The notes: a model not told the origin generated them from the sequence alone. A stretch of 64,000 nt of DNA from Acanthosepion pharaonis (GCA_903632075.3 CAHIKZ030000131.1:365001-429000); one strand, 5' to 3'; shown: positions 22,759-33,556, counted from the stretch's first letter. Program-made: numbers and translations.

Positions 22759-22842
22759 AAATTGGTAAAAAGACTCAAAACAGCAAAGGAAGAATGGATA
22801 AATGAAAGCAAAGAAGTAAAGAAAGAAGAAAAAATGAAATGA

Positions 22843-22878
<36 letters not shown>

Positions 22879-23867
22879 AAATGGATAAAAAAAATCTCAA
22901 CACAGAAAAAAAGAAAGGATAAATGAAAGCAGGGAAGTAAAATAGAAAAAAAATATGAAAAGAAAGAAACACTATCTGGAAAAAGAAAGAAAGAAAGAAA
23001 GAAAAAAAAGAAAGAAAAGAAAGAAAAGAAAGAAAAATTGGTAAAAAGACTCAAAACAGAAAAAGAAAGAATGGATAAATGAAAGCAGGAAGTAGAAAAA
23101 AAGAAAAAAATGAAATGAAAAAGAAAAGAAAGAAAGAAAGAAAGAAAAAGGAAAATGGATAAAAAAAAGAAAACACAGAAAAAAAGAAAGGATAAATGAA
23201 AGCAGGAAGTAAAATGAAAAAAATATGAAAAGAAAAGAAACACTATCTGGAAAGAAAAGAAAGAAAAAAGAAAGAAAGAAAGAAAGAAAGAAAGAAAAAA
23301 AGAAAATTGGAAAAAAAAGACTCAAAACAACAAAGAAAGAATGGATAAATGAAAGCAGGGAAGTAAAGAAAGAAAAAAAATGAAAAATGAAAGAAAGAAA
23401 AAAAAGAAAGAAAGAAAGAAAGAAAGAAAAAAGAAAAAAAAGACTCAAAAAAGAAAAAGAAAGAATGGATAAATGAAAGCAGGGAAGTAGAGAAAAAAAA
23501 AAGAAAATGAAAGAAAGAAAAAAGAAAAAAGAAAGAAGAAAAAACTATCTGGAAAAAAGACTCAAAAAAAAAAATGAAATGAAAAAAAGAAAAAAAAAAA
23601 ATGAAAAAGAAAAGAAAAAAAGAAAGAAAGAAAGAAAAGAAAAAAATTGGAAAAAAAGACTCAAAAAAAAAGAAAGAATGGATAAATGAAAGAAGGGAAG
23701 TAAAGAAAGAAGAAAAAAATGAAATGAAAAAAGAAAAAGAAAGAAAGAAAAGAAAGAAAAGAAAGAAAGAAAGAAAAGAAAATGGTAAAAAAGACTCAAA
23801 ACAGCAAAGAAAGAATGGATAAATGAAAGCAGGGAAGTAGAGAAAGAAGAAAAAAAAATGAAAGAAA

Positions 23868-23899
<32 letters not shown>

Positions 23900-24534
23900 A
23901 AAAAGAAAATTGCAAAAAAAACTCAAAACACAAAAAAAAAAAGAATGGATAAATGAAAGCAGGGAAGTAGAAAAAGAAAAAAAATGAAATGAAAGAAAGA
24001 AAGAAAGAAAGAAAAAAGAAAGAAAGAAAGAAAGAAAGAAAATTTGGTAAAAAAAAAAAACAGAAAAAAAAGAATGGATAAATGAAAGCAGGGAAGTAGA
24101 AAAAAAAAAAAAAAAAAAATGAATGAAAGAAAAGAAAGAAAGAAAAGAAAAAAGAAAAAGAAAAGAAAGAAAGAAAATTGGTAAAAAGACTCAAAACAGC
24201 AAAGAAAAGAATGGATAAATGAAAGCAGGAAGTAGAGAAAGAAGAAAAAATGAAATGAAAGAAAAGAAAAGAAAGAAAGAAAGAAAGAAAGAAAAAGAAA
24301 GAAAAAAAGAAAAAAAAATTGGTAAAAAGACTCAAAACAGCAAAGAAAGAATGGATAAATGAAAGCAGGGAAGTAGAGAAAGAAGAAAAAATGAAATGAA
24401 AGAAAGAAAGAAAGAAAGAAAGAAAGAAAAAAGAAAGAAAGAAAGAAAGAAAATTGGTAAAAAGACTCAAAACAGCAAAGAAAGAATGGATAAATGAAAG
24501 CAGGGAAGTAGAGAAAGAAGAAAAAATGAAATGA

Positions 24535-24570
<36 letters not shown>

Positions 24571-25476
24571 AAAGAAAGGAAAATGACTCAAAACAGAAAA
24601 AGAAAGGATAAACACAGAAAAAGAAAAAAAGAAATGAAATAAATGAAAGAAAGGAAAGAAAAAAAGAAAAAAAATGAAAGAAAAGAAATTGGTAAAAGAC
24701 TCAAAAGAAAAAAGAAAAGAATGGATAAATGAAAAAGGGAAGAAAAAAAGAAAAAAAAACAAATGAAAAAGAAAGAAATAAAGAAAGAAAGAAAGAAAGA
24801 AAGAAGAAAAAATGGATAAAAAAATCTCAACACAGAAAAAAAGAAAGATAAATGAAAGAAGGAAAAGGAAAATAGAAAAAAAATATGAAAAGAAAGAAAA
24901 ACTAAAAAGAAAAAAAGAAAGAAACAAAAGGGAAAGAAAAAGAAAAAATGAAAGAAAAAAGATGAAAACAGGAAAAGAAAGAAAAAAAATGAAAGCAGGG
25001 AAAGAAAGAAAAAAAAAATGAAAAAAGAAAGAAAGAAAGAAAGAAAAAAAAAAAAAAAAAAAGAAAAAAAGAAAAAAAAGCCAAAAAAAGAAAGGATAAA
25101 TGAAAAGAAAAAGCAAAAAGACTAAAAAGCAAAGAAAAATGAAAAAATGAAAGCAGGGAAAGAGAAAGAAGAAAATGAAAGAAAGAAAGAAAAGAAAAAA
25201 GAAAAGAAAAAAAAGAAAGAAAGAAAAAAAGAAAGAAAATTGGATAAAAAAAAGACTCAAAAACAAAAAAGAAAGAAAAATGGATAAATGAAAGAAAGGA
25301 AAGAAGAGAAAAAAAAAAAAAATGAAAAAAAAAAGAAAGAAAAAAAGAAAGAAAGAAAAGAAAGAAAGAAAAAAAATGGATAAAAAATCTCAACACAGAA
25401 AAAAAAAGAAATGGATAAATGAAAGCAGGAAGTAAAAAAGAAAAAAAATGAAAAGAAAAAAAAGATCTGGAAAGAA

Positions 25477-25508
<32 letters not shown>

Positions 25509-25592
25509 AAATTGGTAAAAAGACTCAAAACAGCAAAGAAAGAATGGATAAATGAAAGCAGGGAAGTAGAGAAAGAAGAAAAAATGAAATGA

Positions 25593-25624
<32 letters not shown>

Positions 25625-26133
25625 AAAAAAATGGGAAAAAAAATCTCAAACAGAAAAAAAGAAAGGATAAATGAAAGCAGGAAGTAAAAAAGAAAAAAAT
25701 GAAAAGAAAGAAACACTATCTGAAAGAAAGAAAGAAAGAAAGAAAGAAAGAAAAGAAAAAAAAGAAAGAAAATTGGTAAAAGACTCAAAACAGCAAAAGA
25801 AAGAATGGATAAATGAAAGCAGGGAAGTAGAGAAAGAAGAAAAAAAAAATGAAAGAAAAAGAAAGAAAGAAAAGAAAGAAAGAAAGAAAGAAAATGAAAA
25901 AAAAATTTCAACACAAAAAAAAGAAAGGATAAATGAAAGCAGGGAAGAAAAATGAAAAAAAATATGAAAAGAAAGAAAGACTATCTGGAAACAAAGAAAA
26001 GAAAAAAAAAAGAAAGAAAAAAAAGAAAGAAAAGAAAGAAAAGAAAGAAAATTGGAAAAAAAGACTCAAAACAGCAAAGAAAGAATGGATAAATGAAAGC
26101 AGGGAAGTAGAGAAAGAAGAAAAAATGAAATGA

Positions 26134-26169
<36 letters not shown>

Positions 26170-26731
26170 AAAATGGAGAAAAAAAAATCTCAACACAAAA
26201 AAAAAAGAAAGGATAAATGAAAGCAGGGAAGTAAAATAAAAAAAAAATGAAAAGAAAGAAACACTATCTGGAAAGAAAAGAAAGAAAGAAAGAAAGAAAA
26301 GAAAGAAAAGAAAAAAAAATTGAAAAAAAAGACTCAAAACAGCAAAAAAAGAATGGATAAATGAAAGCAGGGAAGTAAAGAAAGAAAAAAGAAATGAAAG
26401 AAAGAAAGAAAGAAAAGAAAAAAGAAAGAAAGAAAGAAGAAAAAAAAAAGAAAGAAAAAAGAAAAGAAAGAAAGAAAATAGAAAAAAAAAAGACTCAAAA
26501 CAGCAAAAGAAAGAATGGATAAAAGAAAGAAAAAGGACTCAAAAAGAGAAAGAAGAATGGAAAATGAAAGAGGAAGAAAGAAAGAAAAAAGAAAGAAAAA
26601 AAAAGAAAAAGGAAAATGGAAAAAAATCTCAACACAGAAAAAAAAAAAAGAAAGGATAAATGAAAGCAGGGAAGTAAAATAAAAAAAAAATATGAAAAGA
26701 AAGAAACACTATCTGGAAAAGAAAGAAAGAA

Positions 26732-26767
<36 letters not shown>

Positions 26768-26977
26768 AAATTGCAAAAAGACTCAAAACAGCAAAGAAAA
26801 GAATGGATAAATGAAAGCAGGGAAGTAGAGAAAGAAGAAAAAATGAAATGAAAGAAAGAAAGAAAGAAAGAAGAAAGGAAAATGGATAAAAATCTCAACA
26901 CAGAAAAAAAGAAAGGATAAATGAAAGCAGGGAAGTAAAATAGAAAAAAATATGAAAAGAAAGAAACACTATCTGGA

Positions 26978-27025
<48 letters not shown>

Positions 27026-27247
27026 AAATTGGTAAAAAGACTCAAAACAGCAAAGAAAGAATGGATAAATGAAAGCAGGGAAGTAGAGAAAGAAGAAAAA
27101 ATGAAATGAAAGAAAAAAAGAAAGAAAGAAAGAAAGAAAGAAGAAAGGAAAATGGATAAAAATCTCAACACAGAAAAAAAGAAAGGATAAATGAAAGCAG
27201 GGAAGTAAAATAGAAAAAAATATGAAAAGAAAGAAACACTATCTGGA

Positions 27248-27295
<48 letters not shown>

Positions 27296-27480
27296 AAATT
27301 GGTAAAAAGACTCAAAACAGCAAAGAAAGAATGGATAAATGAAAGCAGGGAAGTAGAGAAAGAAGAAAAAATGAAATGAAAGAAAGAAAGAAAGAAAGAA
27401 AGAAAGAAGAAAGGAAAATGGATAAAAAAAATCTCAACACAGAAAAAAAGAAAGGATAAATCAAAGCAGGGAAGCAAAAA
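19096..27480 (+). repeat. GAAA-rich satellite with alternating half-units
   Basis: The plus strand is almost entirely A and G for over 8 kb. Two related half-units alternate, each followed by a variable (GAAA)n tract. Half-unit 1 carries ATCTCAACACAG, GAAAGGATAAATGAAAGCAG and AAGAAACACTATCTGG. Half-unit 2 carries AATTGGTAAAAAGACTC, AAAACAGCAAAGAAAGAATG and AAGTAGAGAAAGAAG. A pair spans about 265 bp: the CACTATCTGG landmark recurs at about 21666, 21930 and 22175, and at about 26970 and 27239. Units are crisp at 19.4-19.8, 21.5-23.0, 24.3-24.6 and 26.8-27.4 kb. They are degraded into A-runs at 20.0-20.9 and 23.4-26.6 kb. The very long Phe/Ser/Leu and Lys/Glu open frames on both strands are artefacts. 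Confidence 0.92.
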
Positions 27481-27634
27481 AGAAGGAAAAGATGAAAACA
27501 AATAACGAAAGAAAAAAGAAACAAACAAGGAAAATGGGTAAAAAGACCCAACATATGAAAGAGCGGATAAAGGAAAGCAAGGAAATAAAACAGAAATAAA
27601 AAAAATGAAAAGAAAAAAAAAAACAATTTCTGGA

Positions 27635-27678
<44 letters not shown>

Positions 27679-28500
27679 ACGAAATAAAAAATGGCTAAAA
27701 AGACCCAACAGTGGATAAAGGAAAGCAAACAGTTACGAGAAAGAAGAAATATAGAAAGCTAAAAGAAGATGCATGGGAGTAGGAGAAAAATAATAAAGAG
27801 AGGGACACAGCGATAAAAAGAAAAAAAAAGAAAGAATAAAGAAAGAAAGAAAAAAGATAGAAAGAATAAAAGAAAAAGATAGAAAGAATGAAAGAAAAAA
27901 GAAACAAAGAAAATTAGGAAAGAAAGAAAATAGGCAATTAAGATCTAACACAAGGAAGAAAATGGATAAAGGAAACAATAAAAAAGAAAGAATAAATTTG
28001 GAAAAGAAAGAAAGAAAGAAAGAACTTCATAGGAGTAGAAAGAAAAAGAAAGAAATAAGCAAATTAATGAACAAAAAAGGAATGAAAGAAAAAAACAGTG
28101 AGAGAAATATGTAATCGAAGAAGGACAATGATCGAAAGAGACGAGGAGAATTAGAACAAAATAACAAGTCGAAAAAAAAAAAGAAAGAAAGAGTAAGCGA
28201 AGAGAATATGAAAATTCGAGGAAGAAGCAGAAGAGAACTGAAATTCAAGGAAAAAGAAAAGGAGGAAATGAAGTAAAGAACGAAGAGACGGAAAGAAAAA
28301 AAAATCTAATAAAGTATAACGCAATAAAAAGGAAAGCTTAAAATATATTAACGAATGAAAAAAAAAAAAGGGAAAAAGAGAAACAGAAGTAGAAAAATGT
28401 AAGATAAAAGAAGAAAAGAATAAAGAGAAGTATGAAAATAGAAATCCCCCCCAGCAGAAAAAAAAAAAAACGAAAAGAAAGAAAGAGAAGGAAGTTAAGG
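27481..28500 (+). repeat. Degenerate purine-rich flank of the GAAA array
   Basis: It is still A/G-dominated with patches of (GAAA)n (27633-27680, 28004-28024), but the two half-units are no longer recognisable. It looks like an older, decayed part of the array. Confidence 0.8.
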
Positions 28501-28815
28501 AAAACAATCAAAGGCCAATCATGGTGCAATCCGAAATCTATAAACAAGTAATGAAGCCGAGGTGATAAAAACAAAATGGTGACTATATTGCCGCCGGAAT
28601 TTGATGGACTCTTTCCCGCATTTCGACAATTGTCTATACGTGTGATTGCGTCAAAGAAAAAAAAAATTGTTATTTTGCCCAATGAAGTGGCAATGTTTGT
28701 ACATCCATTTTGCCTTTTATCTATCGCTCTAAGTAAATATCGCCCATGGCAAGGGATTCTTTTTTATTACTTTGCCTCCTTACTTTTCTGTACAAGTCAT
28801 TGTTTTTCATACTCT

Positions 28816-28818
<3 letters not shown>
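28501..28818. other. Unassigned spacer
   Basis: Ordinary-composition DNA right of the array. I see no exon or repeat I can name. Confidence 0.35.
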
Positions 28819-28866
<48 letters not shown>

Positions 28867-28923
28867 CTGACGATTGCATTTAACCATGAAACAGACTGTC
28901 GCTTTCTGGGTGTTGACATCAAT

Positions 28924-29014
<91 letters not shown>
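28819..29014. repeat. (TA)n tracts around a PLE-end-like segment
   Basis: TA runs at 28819-28862 and 28926-29014 enclose a 63-bp segment containing GATTGCATTTAACCATGAAA and GGGTGTTGACA. The same words occur next to PLE 3' UTR copies at about 59440-59500 and 61325-61390, so the segment is probably a scrap of that element. Confidence 0.7.
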
Positions 29015-29019
<5 letters not shown>

Positions 29020-29159
29020 AATTTTACACGAACCAGAGAAATTAATTCATGGACGTGAAAGGATTCAATCTAAAATAAATAGATATAATACGTCTAAATT
29101 ATTTAACCAAACATACTTGAATGAAATATTCTGCCCAAACACATACATACATCTATCTA

Positions 29160-29161
<2 letters not shown>

Positions 29162-29208
<47 letters not shown>

Positions 29209-29212
29209 AGAG

Positions 29213-29256
<44 letters not shown>

Positions 29257-29258
29257 TA
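29162..29258. repeat. (TA)n then (GATA)n microsatellite
   Basis: TA repeats are followed, after GAGAGA, by about twelve GATA units. Confidence 0.95.
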
Positions 29259-29425
29259 AATCTAGAGATATAACCTGATGAACCAGGAAAAATATATTTT
29301 CTGGGGAAATAAATAATGGTCATGGAACCTTGTCTCTTTTTTTAATTCATATTTGGTCTGTTGTCAGACTTTGCTCCCTGGATTACATCCTCTTTGGAAT
29401 TATCCATACGGATTACCAAACCTTA

Positions 29426-29426
<1 letters not shown>

Positions 29427-29482
<56 letters not shown>

Positions 29483-29505
29483 CGCTTTCTCTCTTTCTCT
29501 CTCTC

Positions 29506-29544
<39 letters not shown>
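29427..29544. repeat. (TCTA)n, (CT)n and (TA)n compound microsatellite
   Basis: About thirteen TCTA units, a CT-rich stretch and a TA run. It lies 170 bp from the GATA array and is its complement, so the two could pair as a large hairpin. Confidence 0.95.
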
Positions 29545-29548
<4 letters not shown>

Positions 29549-29640
29549 TAAGCCCTATTAATAAGAAGAAAAAGACAACACTCAATGGCATTAAGTACGA
29601 ATATGGCCACAATCTGCTGACCGTGTTTGGGAAATAAAAT
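29545..29640 (+). pseudogene. Penelope-like C-terminal scrap
   Basis: One frame reads KTTLNGIKYEYGHNLLTVFG and then stops. This matches the extreme C-terminus of the PLE proteins seen at 6565 and 17395. Nothing upstream survives because a TA tract adjoins it. Confidence 0.6.
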
Positions 29641-30834
29641 ATATCTATAATTCTCGATACACACACATTCAGTTATAAAGTAAAAATAAAATCATCCTTG
29701 ATAATATATATACAGACAAATCTGTCATTAACGTATTAATAGGGCCCGTTAAAGCCAATTGCCCGTAGATGGGAAGGGATTATCATTTTTGAGTTATAAA
29801 ACCACTATAGTAACTACCAGTAGTTATGATCATAATGTAAATACTATAAACATGTTTATATGGCATAGATATATTCTTAATATAGATATATTAATCAAAG
29901 ATACATAAATAATAGATTTCTCACGGTTAATTTCTGACGCACGTGCTAATGTATCGTACTTTATATACTGTACACCCGTCTTTCTTTACACTTGAAAGGC
30001 CTGCCACCGCCGGCAAGAGATCACTTTGAGAACTAATACGACTCGTTCCAAGCCCGCAAATTTTTAAATACATCGCTTGTATATTTTATTTTGCCTGTAG
30101 ATTTTGTCCGTTGCATCCGAAGTTCGTTGATGGGGGGGGGAGATGAGAAGTTTGTCTGTATATGAGTTGTCATAGTTACGTTATCTTTTGACACTCTGAG
30201 ACGAAGGAAGGAAAAGGAATAGGAACAAGCTATCAGGAGACCAGAAAAGAAGACATGAACACAACACTCGCTACATGTGTACACACAGTCAAGGGGATGG
30301 GGTACACACAGACACGCATGCGCATAAAAAATAACCTAGCACCAATAAAATGAGCATTTTTTATTATTTAATTTAATAAAGAAATAACAAAAATGAGAAA
30401 ATCGCCATTTAGTTGTTGATATCTCCTGACGAGTGGATCGATCGATTACAAAAATATTCTTCTATGAAACTCTGGAATCAGGGTGTAAAATATAAAATCA
30501 ACCAGCTATTGACAAATTTTATATTAATCCCGTATATATGTGAGTATGTGTATATTTAGGTTGCTTATCAGCAATCATGTTTGGTTGAATAATCTAGACA
30601 TATTATATCTGTTTATTTTTATTTTAATCTTCTCAAATTCACGGATCAGGTTCTTAGTGCTATTATAAGACTGAGTATGAAAGCCGCCGTAGTTTTGGCT
30701 ATTTCTTTTATTTTCCGAATATTTTACATTTCATCCTAGATCACCTTTAGGAGTGAAGACAAAAATTAACATAATTTTGACGTATTTATTCACAGAGTGA
30801 GTACGTCAAAATTCGCCTTTCTTTCAACCGTGCA
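29641..30834. other. Unassigned AT-rich region
   Basis: It contains a G-run at about 30132-30141. Neither the short open frame on the minus strand (30033-30284) nor anything else resembles a known family. Confidence 0.4.
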
Positions 30835-30837
30835 CCG

Positions 30838-30905
30838 ATGGATTTGGTGGGAAATCTCCGACTGTTATCGATTCCTACCTATCTGGGACTCATCAGCAGT
30901 GCGTA
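30838..30905 (-). ncRNA. Degenerate hammerhead motif, reverse orientation
   Basis: The reverse complement carries the stem I strand GGATACGCACTG, the core CTGATGAGTCC (30886-30896 region) and loop CAGATA, then GG. The GAAAC half of the core is replaced by GGAATCG, so the catalytic core is broken. Its 5' stem I strand GCACTG would pair perfectly with the CAGTGC of the intact motif at 31252-31313, showing common descent. Confidence 0.6.
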
Positions 30906-30929
30906 TCCATTGCCGAGAATGGAACCCGG

Positions 30930-31003
30930 ACCGTTTCGATACAACGCAAACGTCATACCTGCATTCTGTTGAGGATTCTTCTAGGCTCAACGAATTACTA
31001 TAA
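30930..31003. repeat. Hammerhead-flanking repeat, inverted and direct pieces
   Basis: GAGGATTCTTCTAG and CGAATTACTATA at 30970-31003 are repeated downstream of the intact hammerhead (31316-31350) in the same orientation. The block TATGACGCTTGCGTT lies upstream of that hammerhead; its reverse complement occurs at 30938-30955. The locus is thus a rearranged pair of one repeat unit. Confidence 0.6.
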
Positions 31004-31251
31004 GATTAGCCTAAATCCCCAAATTAATCACTTGCTGGATCCAGCTAATGCTCTGCGATGGAGCGGGTAAGCGTCAAAAAGCAGTCGTGGCTCTTGGGAC
31101 ACTGTTCCAAGCTTATCTGAATACTTGAATGAGTATCGCTGCGGAACTGAGTGATTAGCTGCGCGATATCGAGTCGGATTGTGCCTTCTTCGCCACCGAG
31201 GCCCGTGGTACAGTTGGTATGACGCTTGCGTTGGGATCGATTCTCGGTAGT

Positions 31252-31313
31252 GGATGCGCAATGCTGATGAGTCCCAGATAGGACGAAACGGCCGTCCAGT
31301 GCTTTCTGCATTC
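31252..31313 (+). ncRNA. Type I hammerhead ribozyme (canonical core)
   Basis: The sequence holds every conserved element in order. Stem I distal strand GGATGC (31252-31257) and proximal strand GCAATG (31258-31263) are followed by CTGATGA (31264-31270). Stem II is GTCC/GGAC (31271-31274 with 31281-31284) with loop CAGATA. Then come GAAA (31285-31288), stem III CGGCCG (31289-31294, fully palindromic) and TC (31295-31296), placing cleavage after 31296. The 3' side CAGTGC (31297-31302) closes proximal stem I with one A-G mismatch. TTTCT is a bulge, and GCATTC (31308-31313) pairs with the distal strand. Hammerheads of this type self-cleave RNA. They are known in Penelope-like elements, amphibian and schistosome satellites and animal circular-RNA repeats. 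A palindromic stem III favours a dimeric fold. Confidence 0.85.
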
Positions 31314-31315
31314 TG

Positions 31316-31365
31316 TTGAGGATTCTTCTAGACTCGATGAATTACTATATATATATATACAGTAT
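31316..31365 (+). repeat. 3' arm of the hammerhead repeat
   Basis: GAGGATTCTTCTAGACTC and GAATTACTATA follow the ribozyme, passing into a short TA tract. It is a direct copy of 30970-31003. Confidence 0.65.
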
Positions 31366-31369
31366 TTGG

Positions 31370-31480
31370 GAAAATATGACAAACTGGAAAGATTTTTTGT
31401 GACGGGCTTCATATTTTCGGATTTCATCGGAATGGGCTTTGTTGACGTTGCCACGTCTACGCATGCGCACGAATTTGGCT
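31370..31480 (-). repeat. Dispersed repeat D, copy 3
   Basis: Reverse copy with the block complementary to GCGCATGCGTAGACGTGG. It abuts a short tandem repeat. Confidence 0.6.
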
Positions 31481-31560
31481 AGATTGAGAAGAAAAGAAAT
31501 ACAATACAATTTGGCTAGATTGGGAAGAAAAGGAATACAATAGAATATGGTTAAATTGAG
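31471..31560. repeat. 36-bp tandem repeat, 2.5 units
   Basis: The unit contains AATTTGGCTAGATTGAGAAG and AAAGAAATACAATAC. A single diverged unit also precedes repeat D at about 13935, so it may be part of the same dispersed repeat. Confidence 0.75.
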
Positions 31561-31715
31561 ACGAGAAAAAAAAATTCTCTCAACAATATTCTTTCGAAAA
31601 TTTTGAAACTGCCTGCTTTTCTCGTTTTTTTTGCGCATGTGCAGACGTGGCAACGTCAACAAAGCCGACTCCAATGAAATCCTAACGAATGAAACCCGTC
31701 ACGAATAACCTAATG
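31560..31715 (+). repeat. Dispersed repeat D, copy 4
   Basis: Forward copy with TTTTGAAACTGCCTGC, GCGCATGTGCAGACGTGG and GAATGAAACCCGTCAC. Together with copy 3 it forms an inverted pair around the 36-bp tandem. Confidence 0.62.
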
Positions 31716-31936
31716 TATTTGTAGTAATCATTAAGTGAAATGTACCGAGAAAGCATAGTTTTTTTTTTAAATAGCTTTTTTCATTTCCTTAATGGTTAAA
31801 GGACATCTGGTTACGACAGAATAATTTAATATTTAAATCAGGATGACTGCATGTGTTATTTCTCTTAATTTTCTTTAACGCTAACTATTTATTCTTCGAC
31901 GATCTGATTGGTCTATTGATAATGGTTTACTTAATC

Positions 31937-31937
<1 letters not shown>

Positions 31938-31973
<36 letters not shown>
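31938..31973. repeat. (TA)n microsatellite
   Basis: Directly precedes a mariner-type terminal repeat. Confidence 0.95.
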
Positions 31974-31978
<5 letters not shown>

Positions 31979-32200
31979 GTCCCCAAAGTTATTAGGCAAA
32001 CGGAAAATTTATTCAAATTACAACAGAAAATGGATATGTTGAAATGTTGAGATAATATGAAGGAAAGTTAATATACAAATAGTTAATAAATTTCTATATG
32101 GGCCACATTCGTTGCACAAAAGGCATCCAAGCGATATTCGATTCTTGTCTATGTTTGAAAAATAAAACATTAATTACGTTGTGAAACATTAAAAAAAATG
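31974..32200 (-). mobile_element. Mariner-type transposon 3' end
   Basis: The left edge reads GGGTGTCCCCAAAGTTATTA, a mariner-like terminal repeat. The minus strand upstream encodes RIEYRLDAFCATNVAHIEIY, resembling the last residues of a mariner transposase, then a stop. No matching right-hand terminus was found, so this is a truncated remnant. Confidence 0.65.
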
Positions 32201-32359
32201 ACATAACGTTAATAAAGCTATTAATATCATTAAAAGTACTTTAATAATAACATATTAATATGCAACAAGCATTCAGTTGGTAACGCTTCTAAGATTTCGT
32301 AAGGCCTTTTTTTAAAATTGTCTAGAGACACTGTGGACAACCTATATACATATAGAGGG

Positions 32360-32900
32360 CACGATGAGCAAATTGTCGTCTAAATGAGGCAAAAAAAAAA
32401 TGAAAATGACACTGACATCTCATTTTAACAGAAATACAGGGTGCGATGGATAAATTGTCGCCTAAGTGACGCAAAAAAATGAAAATAGCACTGACGTTTC
32501 ATTTTAATAGATATGCAAGATGAGATGGATAAATTGTCGTGTAAACGACGCCGAAATGAAAAGAACGCTGACATCTCAGTTTAACAGATATCTAATGTGC
32601 GATGGATAAATTGTCGTCACGGTGACGAAAAAATCAAAACGACACTGACCTCATTTTGACAGATATGCAGAGTGCGATGGATAAATTGTCGTGTAAATGA
32701 CGCCGAAATGAAAAGAACACTGACATCTCAGTTTATCAGATGTGCAGTGTGCGATGGATAAATCGTCGTGTAAATGACAGAAAAATGAAAAGAACACTGA
32801 CATCTCAGTTTAACAGATATGCAGTGTGCGATGGATAAATTGTCGTGTAAATGACAGAAAAATGAAAAGAACACTGACATCTCAGTTTAACAGATATATT
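32360..32900. repeat. 77-bp tandem array, about 7 units
   Basis: Units carry GATGGATAAATTGTCGTGTA, ACACTGACATCTCAGTTTAA and CAGATATGCAGTGTGC. The leftmost units are the most diverged. Confidence 0.9.
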
Positions 32901-32945
32901 TACCAGAACGACGCAAAAAGTATCTTGAAATACTAAAGAGTACAT

Positions 32946-33240
32946 TTATCCAATAATATCGCAATTGACTTCAACCACCGTCTCCAATCTCCTGCAACTC
33001 TTCAAGACGATCTCCCTAATGAAGTTGGTGAATGACGCCATAATCCTTGTCTTCAGTTTACCTTTGGTGTTACAAGGAGTTTTGTTGTTAATAAACAAGG
33101 GAGCTGCAGTCTGGTGAGTTAGATGGCCAGATGTGAGGTTAATATGGTCGCAAAAATTGTCTGACAGCAATGACCGGGTACTCCTGCAAGTGTGGCATGG
33201 AGTAGAGTCCTGTTGCCAGATATAGGGTCTGCCAGCAGCC
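32946..33240 (-). pseudogene. Mariner transposase, C-terminal relic
   Basis: The minus strand reads GRPYIWQQDSTPCHTCRSTR, a match to the mariner block holding the second catalytic Asp (QQDSAPCH-type). It continues LLSDNFCDHI. There follows a stretch whose correct reading (WPSNSPDCS) lies in another frame. It then returns to NKTPCNTKGKLKTRIMASF and CRRLETVVEVN. Mariner transposases cut and paste DNA at TA sites. The first catalytic Asp and the DNA-binding domains are missing, and the frameshift confirms a pseudogene. The family differs from the Tc1 copy at 36641. Confidence 0.8.
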
Positions 33241-33248
33241 GCCCTCTT

Positions 33249-33325
33249 ATATATATATGTGTGTGTGTGTGTGTGCGTGTGTTGACAGAGAGAGAGAGAG
33301 AGAGCGAGCGAGAGAGGGAGAGATA
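33249..33325. repeat. (TA)n, (TG)n and (GA)n compound microsatellite
   Basis: Short TA, TG and GA runs in succession. Confidence 0.93.
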
Positions 33326-33429
33326 ATTTCATCAATAAGGACATCATTTTAATGTAATGAAGTTTTTTCGATTAGAAACGAGTTACATTTATATTTTAAC
33401 ATTTATATCTTAATCGTTTTCTTAATCTA

Positions 33430-33431
33430 AT

Positions 33432-33479
<48 letters not shown>

Positions 33480-33505
33480 AGAGAGAGAGAGAGAAAGAGA
33501 GAGAG
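33430..33505. repeat. (CA)n, (TA)n and (GA)n compound microsatellite
   Basis: It ends 2-3 bases before the stem I strand of the hammerhead-like motif at 33508. Confidence 0.93.
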
Positions 33506-33507
33506 GT

Positions 33508-33556
33508 AGTTTGTCTGATGATCCCCAAAGCGTGAAACACAGGGTCAAAACAAACT
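33508..33556 (+). ncRNA. Hammerhead-like motif, degenerate stem II
   Basis: AGTTTGT (33508-33514) directly abuts CTGATGA (33515-33521). GAAAC follows at 33534-33538, then GGGTC ending at 33546. ACAAACT (33550-33556) is the exact complement of the first strand. The order stem I, CTGATGA, GAAA, GTC, stem I matches a type I hammerhead. Stem II (33522-33533) no longer pairs well, and three bases separate GTC from the stem I partner. Probably a decayed ribozyme. Confidence 0.4.

Noticed and set aside
19400..27708. Very long minus-strand open frames (up to 447 residues) rich in Phe, Ser and Leu
   Set aside because: They lie in the GAAA array, occur in several frames at once, have extreme low complexity and shift with (GAAA)n length; they are repeat artefacts.
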